A stretch of DNA of 64,000 nt from Coix lacryma-jobi var. lacryma-jobi. Taxonomy: Eukaryota > Streptophyta > Magnoliopsida > Poales > Poaceae. The stretch spans positions 175,163,825 to 175,227,824 of the forward strand of contig CM019823.1 of the NCBI GenBank assembly GCA_009763385.1, in the 5' to 3' direction. Shown piece after piece: positions 1-10,511 of the stretch (position 1 is its first letter; every line of letters begins with the position of its first letter). The position numbers were made by a program, and so were the translations under genes. The notes under the pieces are model-generated. The model was not told where the DNA came from. It worked only from the letters and a program-made list of their open reading frames with translations, and ran no database searches.

Positions 1-482
1 GGAGCTTCGCGACATCGACCACGCCGGAGCTCCGAGCCGCGGACGTCGCCCCACCGTCGAAACCACCCTGCCGAGCCCTCCCCGTCGTCGGAAAACCCTC
101 CATCGGATCCGCTGTAAGGCCCTCGTCCGATCCCGCCTCTCCCCTAGGTCTCTACTGGTCCCTAGGCCCCTCCCCGAGAACTCCGGCGAGTCCTTTCATG
201 GCGCCGCCGCGTAGAGCCCGGGCGCCGCCGTGCCCTTCCCCGCCGGCGGTAACCCCTAGCTCCCTTTTCGTTCCCAGCCGTCCAATCTTGTTTCCGCGGC
301 TGGGATTAGATCAAACCCCGAACCGGTATGCACCGGGTGCGCCTGCGCCGTGGACACAGTTCACCCCGTCCACGCCAGCGGTCCACCGTACACGCGGCAC
401 GCCGGTCCAACCCCCGTACGCCATGTGGCACACGTTGGCACCACGCGGCGCACACGCTAGCCGACCGCCCCGATCTAATCCT

Positions 483-730
483 AGCCTCGGGAGAGTCGGG
501 AAGAGGAAGGCCGAGGCTAACCGAGCGCTAGCCTCGGGCGAGTTGGAAGGAGGAAGGCCGAGGCTAACCGAGCGCTAGCCTCGGGCGAGTCGGAAGGAGG
601 AAGGCCGAGGCTAACCGAGCGCTAGCCTCGGGCGAGTCGGAAGGAGGAAGGCCGAGGCTAATCGACCGCTAGCCTCGGGCGAGTCGGAGGAGAACCCGCT
701 AGCCTCGGGCGAGTCGGAGGAGAACCCGCT
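483..730 (+). repeat. 47-bp tandem array inside LTR G
   Basis: Four head-to-tail units of about 47 bp each start AGCCTCGGGCGAGT and end GAGCGCT. They are followed by two shortened 30-bp units ending GAGAACCCGCT. The D copies of this LTR hold only about one and a half units at the matching place (23250-23360 and 26970-27080), so the array has expanded or contracted between copies. Confidence 0.85.
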
Positions 731-2002
731 AGCTCGACGCGTGGCGCTACGCAGACACCCCGCACGCGCCAGCCGACCAGCCTCGCGACTTTTGCACTTG
801 AGCCCCTCCAGGTAGGCTAAATAAACCCGCAGTCCATCCTTCCTATTCACTGAGTCTAATTAAACTCGCGTTCTAGCCCTTCCGTTTCCATCAAAATGAC
901 CCCCGGTCCTGATGCCATTTAAAACCTGGTTTCTTTTATTTTAAAACCGAAAATGACTTTGATCTATTTACAGTTTTGCCATCCAACTTCAAATGCTTAT
1001 AACTTTTGCGTTTTAACTCCGATTCGACCCATTCAACTTGCGTTAGTTTCATAATTTCGTTCTCTACGCAGTAGAACTATTTGTTTACTGTTTTCATACT
1101 GTTTGTTGTACTGTTTCTTATTTTGTTTTGTATGTGCCATGTATGTTGATTGGGCCAGAGAGTGCGGAGTACGAGGACGCTCCCGACCCTTCCTGTGACC
1201 CTGCAGATTCGACCCAGCCCGAAGGCAAGTGTCCTTGAACATCTTGCACCTACTTCCTTTTACTTTTGGTACTAGAGTAGTTAGATCTTGTAGATGCATG
1301 CTTGTCATTAATTTGAATCCCATGATATGGTTTACTAGTTATTGTTATATTATCCTTGTCGCCTGTTTTGGGTTGTTCGGGTAGAAGTCATGCTTAGCCC
1401 TGCAGTCATGTTGGGATGGAATGATGGTCAAATATAATTAATCCTGATTAATGAACTATGAAACGATGTGGGCATGGTAACTTTGTAGAAACATGGTTTA
1501 GGTAAATCCGGCAGGATGGAACCGTATTGGTGGTTTTGTGCCGTGGGACTCGGCAGCTGCTTTTGGTTTTGGTTCGGGGCTCGTGCTAGACATATCCTGC
1601 CTGGATCCCTAGGACCCGGTTCTCGAAGCCTGTAACCCGGCTTAACAGCGCAGCCATGAGATCTGGATGGGCTGGACCTGGCTAATTAATTAGTTTTCCT
1701 CTAAGTTATGCTACACGGGGTTTGTTTAGTGGCTCAAGAGGGGTCCCTTGGGGTCGTTGACTTATGGACAGGGGAGAAACCTTAGAGTACGTGTAACACA
1801 GGCTTGGAGGGGCTTTGTAAAGGCCTTGCAGCGCAACCTGCTATGCACCTTGGCAGTGTTTAGCGTGACGGGACCTGCACGACTCATGGGTAACGATGTG
1901 CAACCTCTGCAGAGTGTAAAACTGATATATCAGCCGTGCTCACGGTCACGAGCGGGCTGGACTTCTTGAGATTAGTGGGTTACTGGTTACTAATTCGGGT
2001 CA

Positions 2003-2145
2003 TCTGATGGACTTCAGGTGCGGTTGCCTGATGGACTTCAGGTGGGGGGTACTTGGTGCGACTCCAAGTGCGGTTGCTTGGTGTGACTCCAAGTGTGGGT
2101 TACTCGGTGTGACTCGAGTGTGGTCTGCTCGGTGCGACTCCGAGT
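2003..2145 (+). repeat. Array of six short hairpins in LTR G
   Basis: Six units of roughly 23 bp each fold back on themselves. Two have arms CCTGA/TCAGG, two CTTGG/CCAAG and two CTCGG/CCGAG. Each has a 6-7 nt loop containing GACT. One unit near 2104 has lost a base in one arm. The same array, reverse-complemented, sits in both LTRs of element D. Directly downstream (2196-2226) the 10-mer AGGATTAATA is repeated three times, while D has two copies. Confidence 0.85.
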
Positions 2146-2706
2146 GTTGTTACTTTACTACAGAGTCTGTCTATAACCTAGTAAACAGGTGCATAGGATT
2201 AATAGGATTAATAGGATTAATAGGATGTGTCGCTTTAGGTGCTTGAGTCAAACAAGTCAGCCTACCTTTTATTAGCCTCATAAGCATATATTACCTACAC
2301 TTGCGGAGTACATTTCGATGTACTCACCCCTTCTCTTTGTCCCCTGCTACCCCACCCAGACGCTGGCGATTACGGAGACACTGGTGGCTACGTTCACGAG
2401 GAGCCGGAGTATCCAGAGGACGGTGGCTTCGACCCTGACGACTGTACTAGGATGGCGCTACCCCCGGTCGACCTTCCTGTGGAGATGGAGTCCAGACTTC
2501 CGCGACTACTTCAGAGTCTTCATTAGAGTTAGATGTCGAGAGAGCCTGTACTTTTTCTTTCAGACCCGAGGGTCATTTATGTAATAATATTCGATATATT
2601 AATAAAAGCATTTTTGATATTTACTATGATGTGGATATATGTATGAAAATTGATCCTGGATAACATATATTGTGCTCCAATTTTGTTTTAAAATTGGGGT
2701 GTCACA

Positions 2707-3035
2707 GTGCTCGACTTTTTGTACTTCGCGTCTCCCCTTGTCTTAGGTGGAGGTGAAGTTTGCTTTGCGAGCCCCTAGCGTGTTTTGTGGAGGGTGCTCG
2801 ACTTTTTGTACTTCGCGCCTCCCCTTGTCTTAGGTGGAGGTGAAGTTTGCTTTTGCGAGCCCCAGGCGGTTTGCGAGGGTGCTCGACTTTTTGTACTTCG
2901 CGCCTCCCTTTTCTTAGGTGGAGGTGAAGTTTGTTTTGCGAGCCTCTGGCGCTTTTTTGCGAGGGTGCTCGACTTTTTGTACTTCGCGCCTCCCCTTGTC
3001 TTAGGTGGAGGTGAAGTTTGCTTTGAAAAAAGTTT
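2707..3035. repeat. 86-bp tandem repeat array in the 3' part of element A
   Basis: Units begin GTGCTCGACTTTTTG at 2707, 2793, 2879 and 2965. This gives an exact 86-bp period for three units plus a partial fourth. Each contains CTTAGGTGGAGGTGAAG. The array lies downstream of the integrase of minus-strand element A and is cut on its left by LTR G, so it probably continues beyond the window. Two open frames on opposite strands here (about 2775-3114) come from the repeat having no stops and are not genes. Confidence 0.9.
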
Positions 3036-3278
3036 GGTTTTGAAGCAATCTTCGAGGGTTATCATCGATTATAGCGTTCTTGAAGAAGAGCTGCTTTTTT
3101 CGATGTTTTGTTAGTATAAATTTGGAGTTTTACTTTTTTCAGGGGTTTAGCCTGTATTAAGAATTTGGATGCTGCCTCGTTAAAAACCTTACTTCGCCCC
3201 TTCGTAAGGAAAAAGAGTGCAGCTCCTTGTTTTTGTTACATGCATAGAAATGGAAGAAAACATAAATGAAGTAACAAA

Positions 3279-4260
3279 TTACATATTGCGAGGGCTCGCT
3301 AAGGCTCCGCTATGGGTAGTATTTGCGAAGGTCGTCGACATTCCAGGTGTGAGGCAAGATGTTTCCCTCGCTGTCAGAGAGGTGGAAGGAGTCGGGACGA
3401 TTGCATCTGCTATTAGGTATGGACCCGTCCACTTTGGCTGAAACTTCCTCGCCATGCTGGCGTTTTGTTTTCGAATGAGAACGAGGTCACCCTTCTTAAG
3501 TTCTTTGATTCTCACCTTTTTGTCTCTCCATTTTTTGTTTCTTTGGATACTTGCGAAGGTTGTGCACTGCGTTGCATCTTGTTTCTTCGAGTAAGTCTTT
3601 GTCAAGCAGTTGGTTTTGTTTGTCTGTTTTGAAGGTAGTTCTGAGTGATACATGCTTCAACTCTTCTGGTAACACAGCTTCTTCTCCAAACAGGAGCCTG
3701 AAGGGTGTGAATTGGTGGCTCTGCATTCCGAGGTGTTATGGGACCAGGTGACGGAGGTTAGCTCTTCCGCCCACTTTCCCTTGGGCCTGCCTTGCAATTT
3801 CTTTGATACGGCTTGGAAAATTGTTGCATTGGCTCTTTCGACTAAGCCATTGGATTGAGGGTGCCGGACTGAGGCGAAGCATAGGATTGTTCCGATTTGA
3901 GCGCAGAATTCTTTGAAAACCCCGCTGTCGAACTAAGTGCCATTGTCGACAGTTAGGTATTGGGGACTCCGAACCAGCAAATTATTTGCTGCCAGAAAAA
4001 TTTCTTCACGGCCAAGGAGGTGATGGAAGCCAGTGGTCTAATTTCAATCCATTTCATGAAGTATTCCACAGCTACGACTGCGTAGCGAAGGTTTCCTGGA
4101 GCTGTTGGAAATGGACCAACGAGGTCCATTGCCCATCTTTGCAACAGCCATGTTGGGCATATCAGAGTTGTTGGAGCCCCTGAGGCGTTTTGTGTTTTTG
4201 TCGTTAGTTGGCAACCCTCGCAACGTTTGACGATGCTTTTTGCGTCTTTAACGCTGTTGG
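3279..4260 (-). pseudogene. Element A integrase core and C-terminus (degenerate)
   Basis: Several minus-strand frames together resemble a gypsy integrase. Upstream is the second half of the zinc-binding motif (RCEGCQ near 4215). Then comes WAMDLVGPFP with the first catalytic Asp near 4130, TVDNGT with the second Asp near 3940, and HPQSNGLVER with the catalytic Glu near 3860. A C-terminal GPY/F-like piece (PKWTGPYLIADA) lies near 3430. The frame changes at about 4220 and stops follow the second Asp and recur further on, so no integrase can be made. Integrase inserts the cDNA into host DNA. Identification rests on motif order. The family is clear, the exact lineage less so. Confidence 0.85.
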
Positions 4261-5052
4261 CCAGTAGAAACCCTGTCGGAAAGCTTTACCAACTAACGCC
4301 CTCGGGCCGTTGTGCGAACCGCAGATACCTTCGTGAATGAGTTTAAGAATGTCATTTCCTTCGGTCTGTGAGACGCATTTGAGCCAAGGCGAGGTTACCG
4401 AAGCTTTGAGCAGAATGTTGTCTACAATTTTGTACCCTCGAACTCTTTGTTTCAGTCTGTTTTCCTCCTCTTTCGAGTCAGGTTCGTGCAACCCGTTGAT
4501 GTAGGCCATGATTGGAGCTCTCCAGTATTTGTTCTGGATTGCATTGACTAGTTTGGCATTCTTTTCGGAGGTTTCGAATGCTAGTTGAGTGTTTACCTGG
4601 TAAAAGACGTCTGGCGGTGGCTGCAGTTGTTGTGCTGCTGCTTTAGCTAGGCTGTCTGCCTCGTAGTTCTCCGACCTCGGTATGGCTTTCACTGTTATGC
4701 CAAGGAAGAATGATTCCAACCTTCTCACATACTGAAAGTATTTTTGGAGCTCTGGGTCTTTTGCTTTGTAATTTTTTTCAATGTGCCCCGCGATGACTTG
4801 AGAGTCTGTGTTAATGACTGCCCTTTGGACTGACAATGATCGAAGCCTTGAGAGTGCTAGTATCACAGCTTTGTATTCTGCCGAGTTGTTTGTGCATTTG
4901 AAATCGAGTCTTTTTGTGTACCTTAGCTTCGACCCAGATGGCGAGACTAGGATCGCCGAGGCTCCTGCTCTGGCTGCTCCCCAAGCTCCATCAACATACA
5001 CTGTCCAAACGGGTCTAGTTGGGCTCCGTCTTTGCGAGGGTCTGGGGTCCAT
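4204..5052 (-). pseudogene. Element A RNase H and integrase zinc-finger start
   Basis: An open frame of 282 residues. The N-terminal part is an RNase H domain: YVDGAWG gives the first Asp, NNSAEYKAV the Glu, NTDSQ the next Asp and NYEADSLAKAA the last. All four acidic positions are present. RNase H removes the RNA strand of the RNA/DNA hybrid. The C-terminal part is the start of the integrase H2C2 finger (IHEGICGSHNG, then GFYWPTA). The frame shifts after GFYWPTA, losing the two Cys, which reappear in another frame near 4215. The start shown is just the first Met in the frame; in the intact polyprotein this region is internal. Confidence 0.9.
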
Positions 5053-5143
5053 TCAGCTATGAAATCTACTAGTGCCTGCGATTTGATCGTTGTTCTTCCC
5101 ATGAAGGTTATAGCGTAGCTGTTCAATTCAACTGACCATTTTG

Positions 5144-6350
5144 CTACTCTGCCGACTGCCTCGTTGTTCTTGAAAATATTCTCGAGAGGTATGATGAAGG
5201 CACTTGGATTTCATGTGCCTGGAAGTAGTGTTTTAGCTTTCTTGAAGCCATTACCACAGCATATGCTATCTTCTCTAGCTCTGAGTAGTTCCGTTTTGGA
5301 CCTTCGAGTGTTTCAGACACGTAGTAGACTGGGGCCTGCTTAATTTTGTTGTTTTCATGCAACTCTTTGATTAGCACTGCGCTGGTCGCATGGGCGAGGC
5401 TGCGACATACAGTAGTAGAAGATTACCTTTGCTTGGACTGGTTAAAATGGTCAGGTTGGTGAGGTAGTTTTTCAAATCCTCGAAAGCTTTCTGCTGCCGA
5501 GGTCCCCAATTGAATGGGGCTGTGCTTCTCAGAGTTTCAAAAAAGGTAACCCTCGCTCGACTAATCTAGAGATGAATCTGCTGAGTGCTGCTAGACGACC
5601 TGTCAAACGCTGAGCTGCTTTTTTGGTTGTCGGGGGTTCCATACTGATGATGGCATCAATTTTTTCGGGATTGGCTTCGATTCCCCTTACTGAGATGATG
5701 CAACCTAGCAGTTTTCCTTCGTTTACCTCGAAAACGCATTTTTCGGGGTTTAATTTGAGTCCGGCGGACCGAAGGCTTCTGAACACTCTTTCTAAGTCTG
5801 TTATGTGATTTTCTTTTAGCTCGCTTTGTACAATCAAGTCATCGACGTAGGCAGAAATGGCGTGTTCATCTTTGAAGACTTCAGATGTCATGCGAGCGAA
5901 GGTTGATCCTGCATTCTGAGGCCTTCTGCTATTCTTCGAAAGCAAAAAGTGCCCGAAGGTGTAATGAAGCTTGTTTTTTTCCTCATCTTCCTCATTCATC
6001 CAAATCTGGTGGTACCCTGAGAAGCAGTCAAGGAGAGAGAGCAGTTGGCAACCAGCTGCTCTGTCGACCAAGGTGCTTATGTTAGGCAGTGGAAAGTCAT
6101 CCTTCGGACAGGCTTTGTTTAGGCATGTGAAATCAACACACATTCTCCATTTCTTGTTCTTTTTCTGAACTAGTACCACGTTTCAGAGCCATGTTGGATA
6201 TTTGACTGGACAGATGACGCCTGCGTCCAGAAGTCTTTTTACCTCTGCCTTCGCTGCCTCTTTCCTCTCTTCCGACATTTTGCGAAGCTTCTGCTTAACT
6301 GAGCGATAGTCTGGTTTGATGTTTAGGCTGTGCTCGATCAAAGTTCTGTT
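5144..6350 (-). pseudogene. Element A reverse transcriptase (degenerate)
   Basis: Frames at 5529-6179 and 5144-5377 give a gypsy RT. MVLVQKKNKKWRMCVDFTCLN is palm motif 1, SLLDCFSGYHQI carries the first catalytic Asp, and ISAYVDDLIVQS is the YVDD box. PEKCVFEV and the thumb region RLTGRLAALSRFI follow. The connection/tether region continues at 5144-5377 (VYYVSETLEGPKRNYSELEK). Frame and stop breaks separate the two pieces (5378-5528) and sever the N-terminal end (6180-6350). The RT would copy element RNA into DNA. The catalytic residues are still legible, so the decay is mostly indels and nonsense changes. Confidence 0.92.
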
Positions 6351-7312
6351 TACTCCCTTGAGATCCTCCGCAGACCAAGCGAAGGTATCGGAGCTTTCCT
6401 TGAGGAAACGAATGAGGTTGTCTTCTGACTCGGGTCTAGATTGGCTGAGATGAACACTTTCCTTTCTAAATTGCCCTCGAAGAGTTGGACTTGTTTAGTT
6501 TCTTCTTTGGGTGATGCTTTTACTCTGTCGATGCATTCTTCACCCTCGTCGCTAAGGTTTGTGGCTCGAGGCTTTGACAAATTGTGGACATTGCGTTGCC
6601 CCGGTGCTACTGTTCCTTCGGCTGCTCTTGCAATATCTTGATCTCCGTATACTGCAACGACCCCCTTCGGAGCAGGAAGCTTCATGCAAAGGTATGCAGG
6701 GTGGATTACAGCGTTGAATGCGTTGGTGACGCCTCGGCCGAAAATTGCATTGTAAGGATAGAACATGTCAACCACGTCGAAGGTTATGTGCTCAGTTCTG
6801 CAGTTCAGCTGATCTCCGAAGGTAACGGGTAGAGATATTTTTCCAATAGCTCTTACTTGTTGCCCGCCGAAACCGTATAGTGGGTTGTCGGAGGGTTGCA
6901 AAAGGTTTCTGTCAAGCTTCATGCTGTCGAAGGTTGTGGCGAACAGGATGTCAGCGGAGCTTCCTGTATCGACGAGAATTTGGTGACTGTCCACCCTGCT
7001 AAGTTAGTCTCGATCACCATTGCATCAGTGTGAGGGTAATCCCTTAACTTCATGTCATTGGAATCGAAGGTTATCGGGATGTGAGACCATCGGCCAAATT
7101 TGTGCGGTCCTTCGACAGCTACATGATGTACTCTTCGAGCATGTTCTTTCTTTTGCCTCTTGTTGCCATGATCTTCGTTGGAGCCTCTGGTGATAGCTAG
7201 TATCACATCGAAGGTTGATGTTGGGGTGTTGATGGTTGTCTGGGATTGGGATTCGGATTTGACAGGTTGGGGGGCTGGCAGGGCCAGTATTGGTGGTGGT
7301 GGTGGTAGAGTG
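6350..7312 (-). pseudogene. Element A protease and gag-protease linker
   Basis: The frame at 6350-6994 carries the retropepsin active site ILVDTGSSADILFA near its start. It continues with a long Tat-type segment (FGRGVTNAFNAVIHPAYLCMKLP) and a linker toward RT. Upstream, 6919-7312 encodes a Pro-rich linker and the conserved HIPITFDSNDMKLRDYPHTD stretch that precedes the protease in Tat elements. The two frames overlap with a shift near 6980. The left target duplication of B, GAGTG (7308-7312), falls in the linker and joins the gag end at 46887. The protease would cut the Gag-Pol polyprotein. Confidence 0.88.
7308..7312. repeat. Target-site duplication of B, left (GAGTG)
   Basis: GAGTG immediately precedes the TGTCGGTG start of B's left LTR. 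An identical GAGTG follows B's right LTR at 46882-46886. This fixes both ends of the 39.6-kb insertion. Confidence 0.93.
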
Positions 7313-7748
7313 TGTCGGTGTTTATTAACCGACAACTCGTCTTGAGTAATCTCAGACAATTTGTTCGGTGGGGATCGGCGTTCGTAGGACTCGGCGAGTA
7401 CACAGGAACACCGATTTTATACTGGTTCAGGCCGCTAAATAGCGTAATACCTTACGTCCAGTGCGGCGTGTGCCTTGTGTATTGTTATGATGCAATGTTC
7501 GATTATTTGGGGCCTGCGCCCGGCTCCCCTTATATATCCGGGTGAGCCTTAGCACAGACCGAGTCCTAACCGGTTACATCAAAGGAGTCTTATTCTAATT
7601 ACAAGACTTCCTTTTACAACTCGGCTAAGTTACAAACGAGAGTACTAAACCAAGTACACTTCGTAACAAGTCTTCGGATCTCCCGTGCCGTCCGGGATTA
7701 GTCGGAGTAATCATCAACTAATGACATCTCTGACATCGTGGTCCGTCA
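7313..7748 (-). repeat. 3' LTR of element B
   Basis: Starts TGTCGGTGTTTATTAACCGA and ends GGTCCGTCA on the plus strand, with TG...CA ends. It pairs with 46447-46881. Differences are scattered substitutions and single-base indels. Confidence 0.93.
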
Positions 7749-9277
7749 AGCCCCCGAGCTCTTCACCATTTCTTCACGACGTTATCTTCTAATCTTCTTG
7801 AGAATCTCCGAGTAAGGTCTTGAGAAATCTTGAAGTGCTCCGAGAGTAAAGAAATTCCATGGTGTGCGCTTTTACAAAAAGTGCACCCATAGGGTGTAGC
7901 CCCCGAGCTCTTGTTATTTATAATAACTTTGAAGATCTTTAGAGCCTTTTCGAGTAAATCTTGAATAAGAAAAAAACATTTCCTTATAGATTATACCCTG
8001 CAGCCCCCGAGCCTGAGTTCCGAGTACCATAGTAGTCGGTTCTCGGGGTATTCTAAATGAAGTCATCAGGTAATCTATTAAGGTCTTGAGGAGTCAGAAT
8101 ATGACACCAATCTGTTGCTTAAACCATCCGAGTAATAATTGTTCAGCTTCAGGTGGGTAATGTTTTCAACAAACATCCCGTATCCCCCCCACTGAATAAA
8201 AATTACCACGAGGCCAGCAATTATTGACCAGTGACTGTTCCAGCTGTGCGTAATAAATGTCTTTTGTCATTTTCTGCAACTGCAAATTTTGTCGTCTTTG
8301 TCTTGAAGTGCGGGTGGAGATCAGCTCTATTACCAATGCCGAGCTTCACATGCGCCACAGTACATTGGTTGGATTATTGCTCCAGCGGTCATTCTTGTGA
8401 TAGACCATGTCCATAGACCAAGGAGAAACCGCCTATAAATACCCTGCCTGGGAAGCGAAGGACTCACATCCCTTTGAGTGTAGAACTTCTCTTAGTCCCA
8501 TGAGTATTGTAGTATCAGTAGCGGAGATGACCGAGCCCCCGGGTACCTTCCTTCTGTAGAATAGATGTAGTGCCCAGAAGAACTCTTGTGAAAGGACCAT
8601 CCGCTAGGGTGGTTTCCAAGTGGTCGCGAGCAGAGGGATACAGAGGTGCACCTAGAAGAACTCTTGTGACTACTACTCGTAGATAACCTCGGAGTCACAG
8701 GTTGTCAAAAGGGCGGCGAGGGTGATGGTCTTCCCCGAGTCCTTCAGTACTGGGGTAGTGCCAAAGACCCACCTTGGGATGCACTGAAAAGATAGTGTCT
8801 ACCCAAGGTTCTGTGTCTGCTTTAATGCGTCTCACTGAACCCGGTCCTTGGTGCAATAGGCATCAAGGCTATGTACCTTGAATTCACTAGAGTAGCGTTT
8901 TACACCTTGATTGTACTTCTGATGAAAGTTGCTATATCTCAAGATGTTTCCATGCATCTCTGTTGTAATTTCGAGTAATAATAACAAAGATCCGGGTACT
9001 TGGAATATTTTCTGAGTCCTCTGTCTTGTTTCCCGAGTACTAAATGTATCTTACGGAAGGAAAACTTGTCTGTTTACTGTTCCTGTTCTCTGTCTCTGAC
9101 GCCGTCTGACACGTGTTCCCAGCCGTTAGGGTTACAGACATTGCCATGACGCCGTTTAAAAAGCCGAACGGTATCAAAACATATCTATAATAAGCCACCA
9201 CCGGGCTTGTGTTTTCCTCACGCTTTCATCAAGCCATTGCCTTCGGAGCTAGAAATCCCTTAGCCATCTCTCAGTAA
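7749..9277. other. B noncoding region between 3' LTR and antisense gene, with polypurine tract
   Basis: No supportable coding frame. Next to the LTR, plus-strand AGCCCCCGAGCTCTT (7749-7763) is, on the minus strand, the polypurine tract that primes plus-strand DNA synthesis. The same 15-mer recurs at 7898-7912 and a 10-bp version at 8002-8011. The right end (about 9100-9277) lies just upstream of the antisense gene and would have to contain its promoter. An A/T-rich stretch near 9180-9195 (ACATATCTATAATAAG) is a possible TATA region, weakly supported. Confidence 0.6.
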
Positions 9278-9565
9278 ATGCGTAGAAAATCTCTTGTTAC
9301 CAACATGGGTCCCAAGAGGCAATCTGCGGTCGAGAAGAAGAAGCCTAGGATCACCACCACCGGAAAGCCTAAGCATCCAAACCCGCCAACTGATGTCTTG
9401 GCGTGGAAGAAACCGAACACCACCTTGGCGGAACTGGCTTTCCTGTCGCAGCAAGGGTATCTGCGAGCGCAGCCACTCGACGGCTGGAGAGTACCCATCG
9501 ACCATCGCGCGCTCCTGCCCCCAACACCACGGAAATCGTGATGTTTAAAGCCTTCGTAGAGCGGG
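9278..9565 (+). pseudogene. Antisense spliced gene of element B, part 1 (N-terminus)
   Basis: This is the first piece of a plus-strand gene carried inside minus-strand element B. Its products resemble the grass family usually labelled putative gypsy-type transposon protein (PF04195 as I recall it); function unknown. Start candidates are ATG at 9278 or, with a more family-like beginning MGPKRQSAVEKKKPR, ATG at 9305. The N-terminus is basic. A frameshift near 9520 moves reading to the frame encoding NTTEIVMFKAFVERV, after which copia element C interrupts at 9566. The gene resumes at 20315. Confidence 0.65.
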
Positions 9566-9908
9566 TGAAAGGTCCGAATTGGCTAGAGGGGGGGTGAATA
9601 GCCTAATTAAAAATCTACAAAATCACTTAGGCAAACACTATTAGTATAACAAATGGCGAAGCTTTTTGCGCTAGCCTAATAGTGTGTGCAAGCCACCTAT
9701 CCAACAATTCTACCTAATATTTCTATGTCACACAATCAACTAGAGCTTAATAACAAAATGTGGAATAAAACAATATAGCTCTAGCACAAGTATGATATAC
9801 AAAAATGTATATGAGACAAGTATGTGCAATAGACAAACTAAGCAAGCTAATCACAACTAGCTACACAAGGTATATGACAAAGATATAGTCGGTTTCGAAA
9901 CACCGACA
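9566..9908 (-). repeat. Left LTR-like end of element C (divergent or partial)
   Basis: Begins TGAAAGGTCCGAATTGGC, matching the start of the right LTR at 18507, then diverges quickly. It ends at GAAACACCGACA (9908), where RT-like coding begins. Read on the minus strand it would be a TG...CA segment of 343 bp (TGTCGGTG...CCTTTCA). It could be a short LTR of another subfamily or a deletion remnant of a long one. A/T-rich, no coding. Confidence 0.6.
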
Positions 9909-10511
9909 ATAAGCTAATAGGATTCTAATTGCTTCCAATCTTGCAACCGGTGCATATGTCTCTCCAAAATCAAGCCCTTCAATTTGAGTGTAACCTTGTG
10001 CTACCAATCTTGCTTTGTTTCTCACCACTAGGCCATCTTGATCTTGCTTGTTGCGGAATACCCATCTAGTACCAATAACATTATAGCTCTTAGGCCTCTC
10101 AACCAATTCCCAAACTTCATTTCTTGTGAAGTTGTTTAGCTCTTCATGCATGGCATTAACCCAATCAACATCCTTCAAAGCTTCTTCAATCTTGGTTGGT
10201 TCAATAGTTGACACAAATGAATAGTTCCCACAAAACATTGCCAATCTTGATCTTGTTTGAACACCACTTTGAATGCCACCAATAACCAAATCTAAGGGAT
10301 GATCTCTTGCTATACTTGAAGGTTGAAGCACTTGATTCGCATTGCTTGTACTCGGTTGATCCGCTTGTTGCACATTGGGAGATGATGAACTAGCCACTTG
10401 TTGATTTTGTACTTGAGAATCACTATCTTGCTCATTTGGGATGGTGACCACTTGCTCTTTGTCATCTTCAACATCAATCACTTCTCTTAGCCTAATATCA
10501 CCAACATCCAT
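9909..10511 (-). pseudogene. Element C reverse transcriptase, N-terminal fragment
   Basis: The minus-strand frame encodes the integrase-RT linker followed by EEALKDVDWVNAMHEELNNF, NEVWELVERP, GTRWVFRNKQD, NKARLVAQGYTQ and YAPVARLEAIRILLAY, all hallmarks of copia RT motifs 1-2. It then breaks off where LTR-like sequence begins at 9908. The MDVKSAFLNG and YVDD motifs and the whole RNase H are missing, so a large part of pol has been deleted. A frameshift separates it from integrase near 10500. Confidence 0.9.

Larger units (their letters stand above)
1..2706 (+). mobile_element. LTR of D-family gypsy-like element (G), 5'-truncated by window edge
   Basis: This is the reverse complement of most of the 3.44-kb LTR found twice at 21308-28469. 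Landmarks match in order: the GC-rich segment at the start, the CGAGGC-rich array, the hairpin array near 2003-2145, and the terminal bases GGGGTGTCACA ending at 2706. No primer-binding site (TGGTATC...) follows position 2706, so this is a solo LTR or the 3' LTR of an element whose body lies to the left. It interrupts an 86-bp tandem array belonging to outer element A. The left target duplication is outside the window, so insertion cannot be proven. No real gene is inside; the short GC-rich reading frames are by-products of base composition. Confidence 0.85.

Noticed and set aside
2003..2145. CRISPR-like array
   Set aside because: Units are contiguous variants of one hairpin without spacers, in a plant retroelement.
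2775..3114. Two overlapping opposite-strand frames in the 86-bp array
   Set aside because: Both arise because the repeat unit lacks stops; the peptide repeats follow the DNA repeats.
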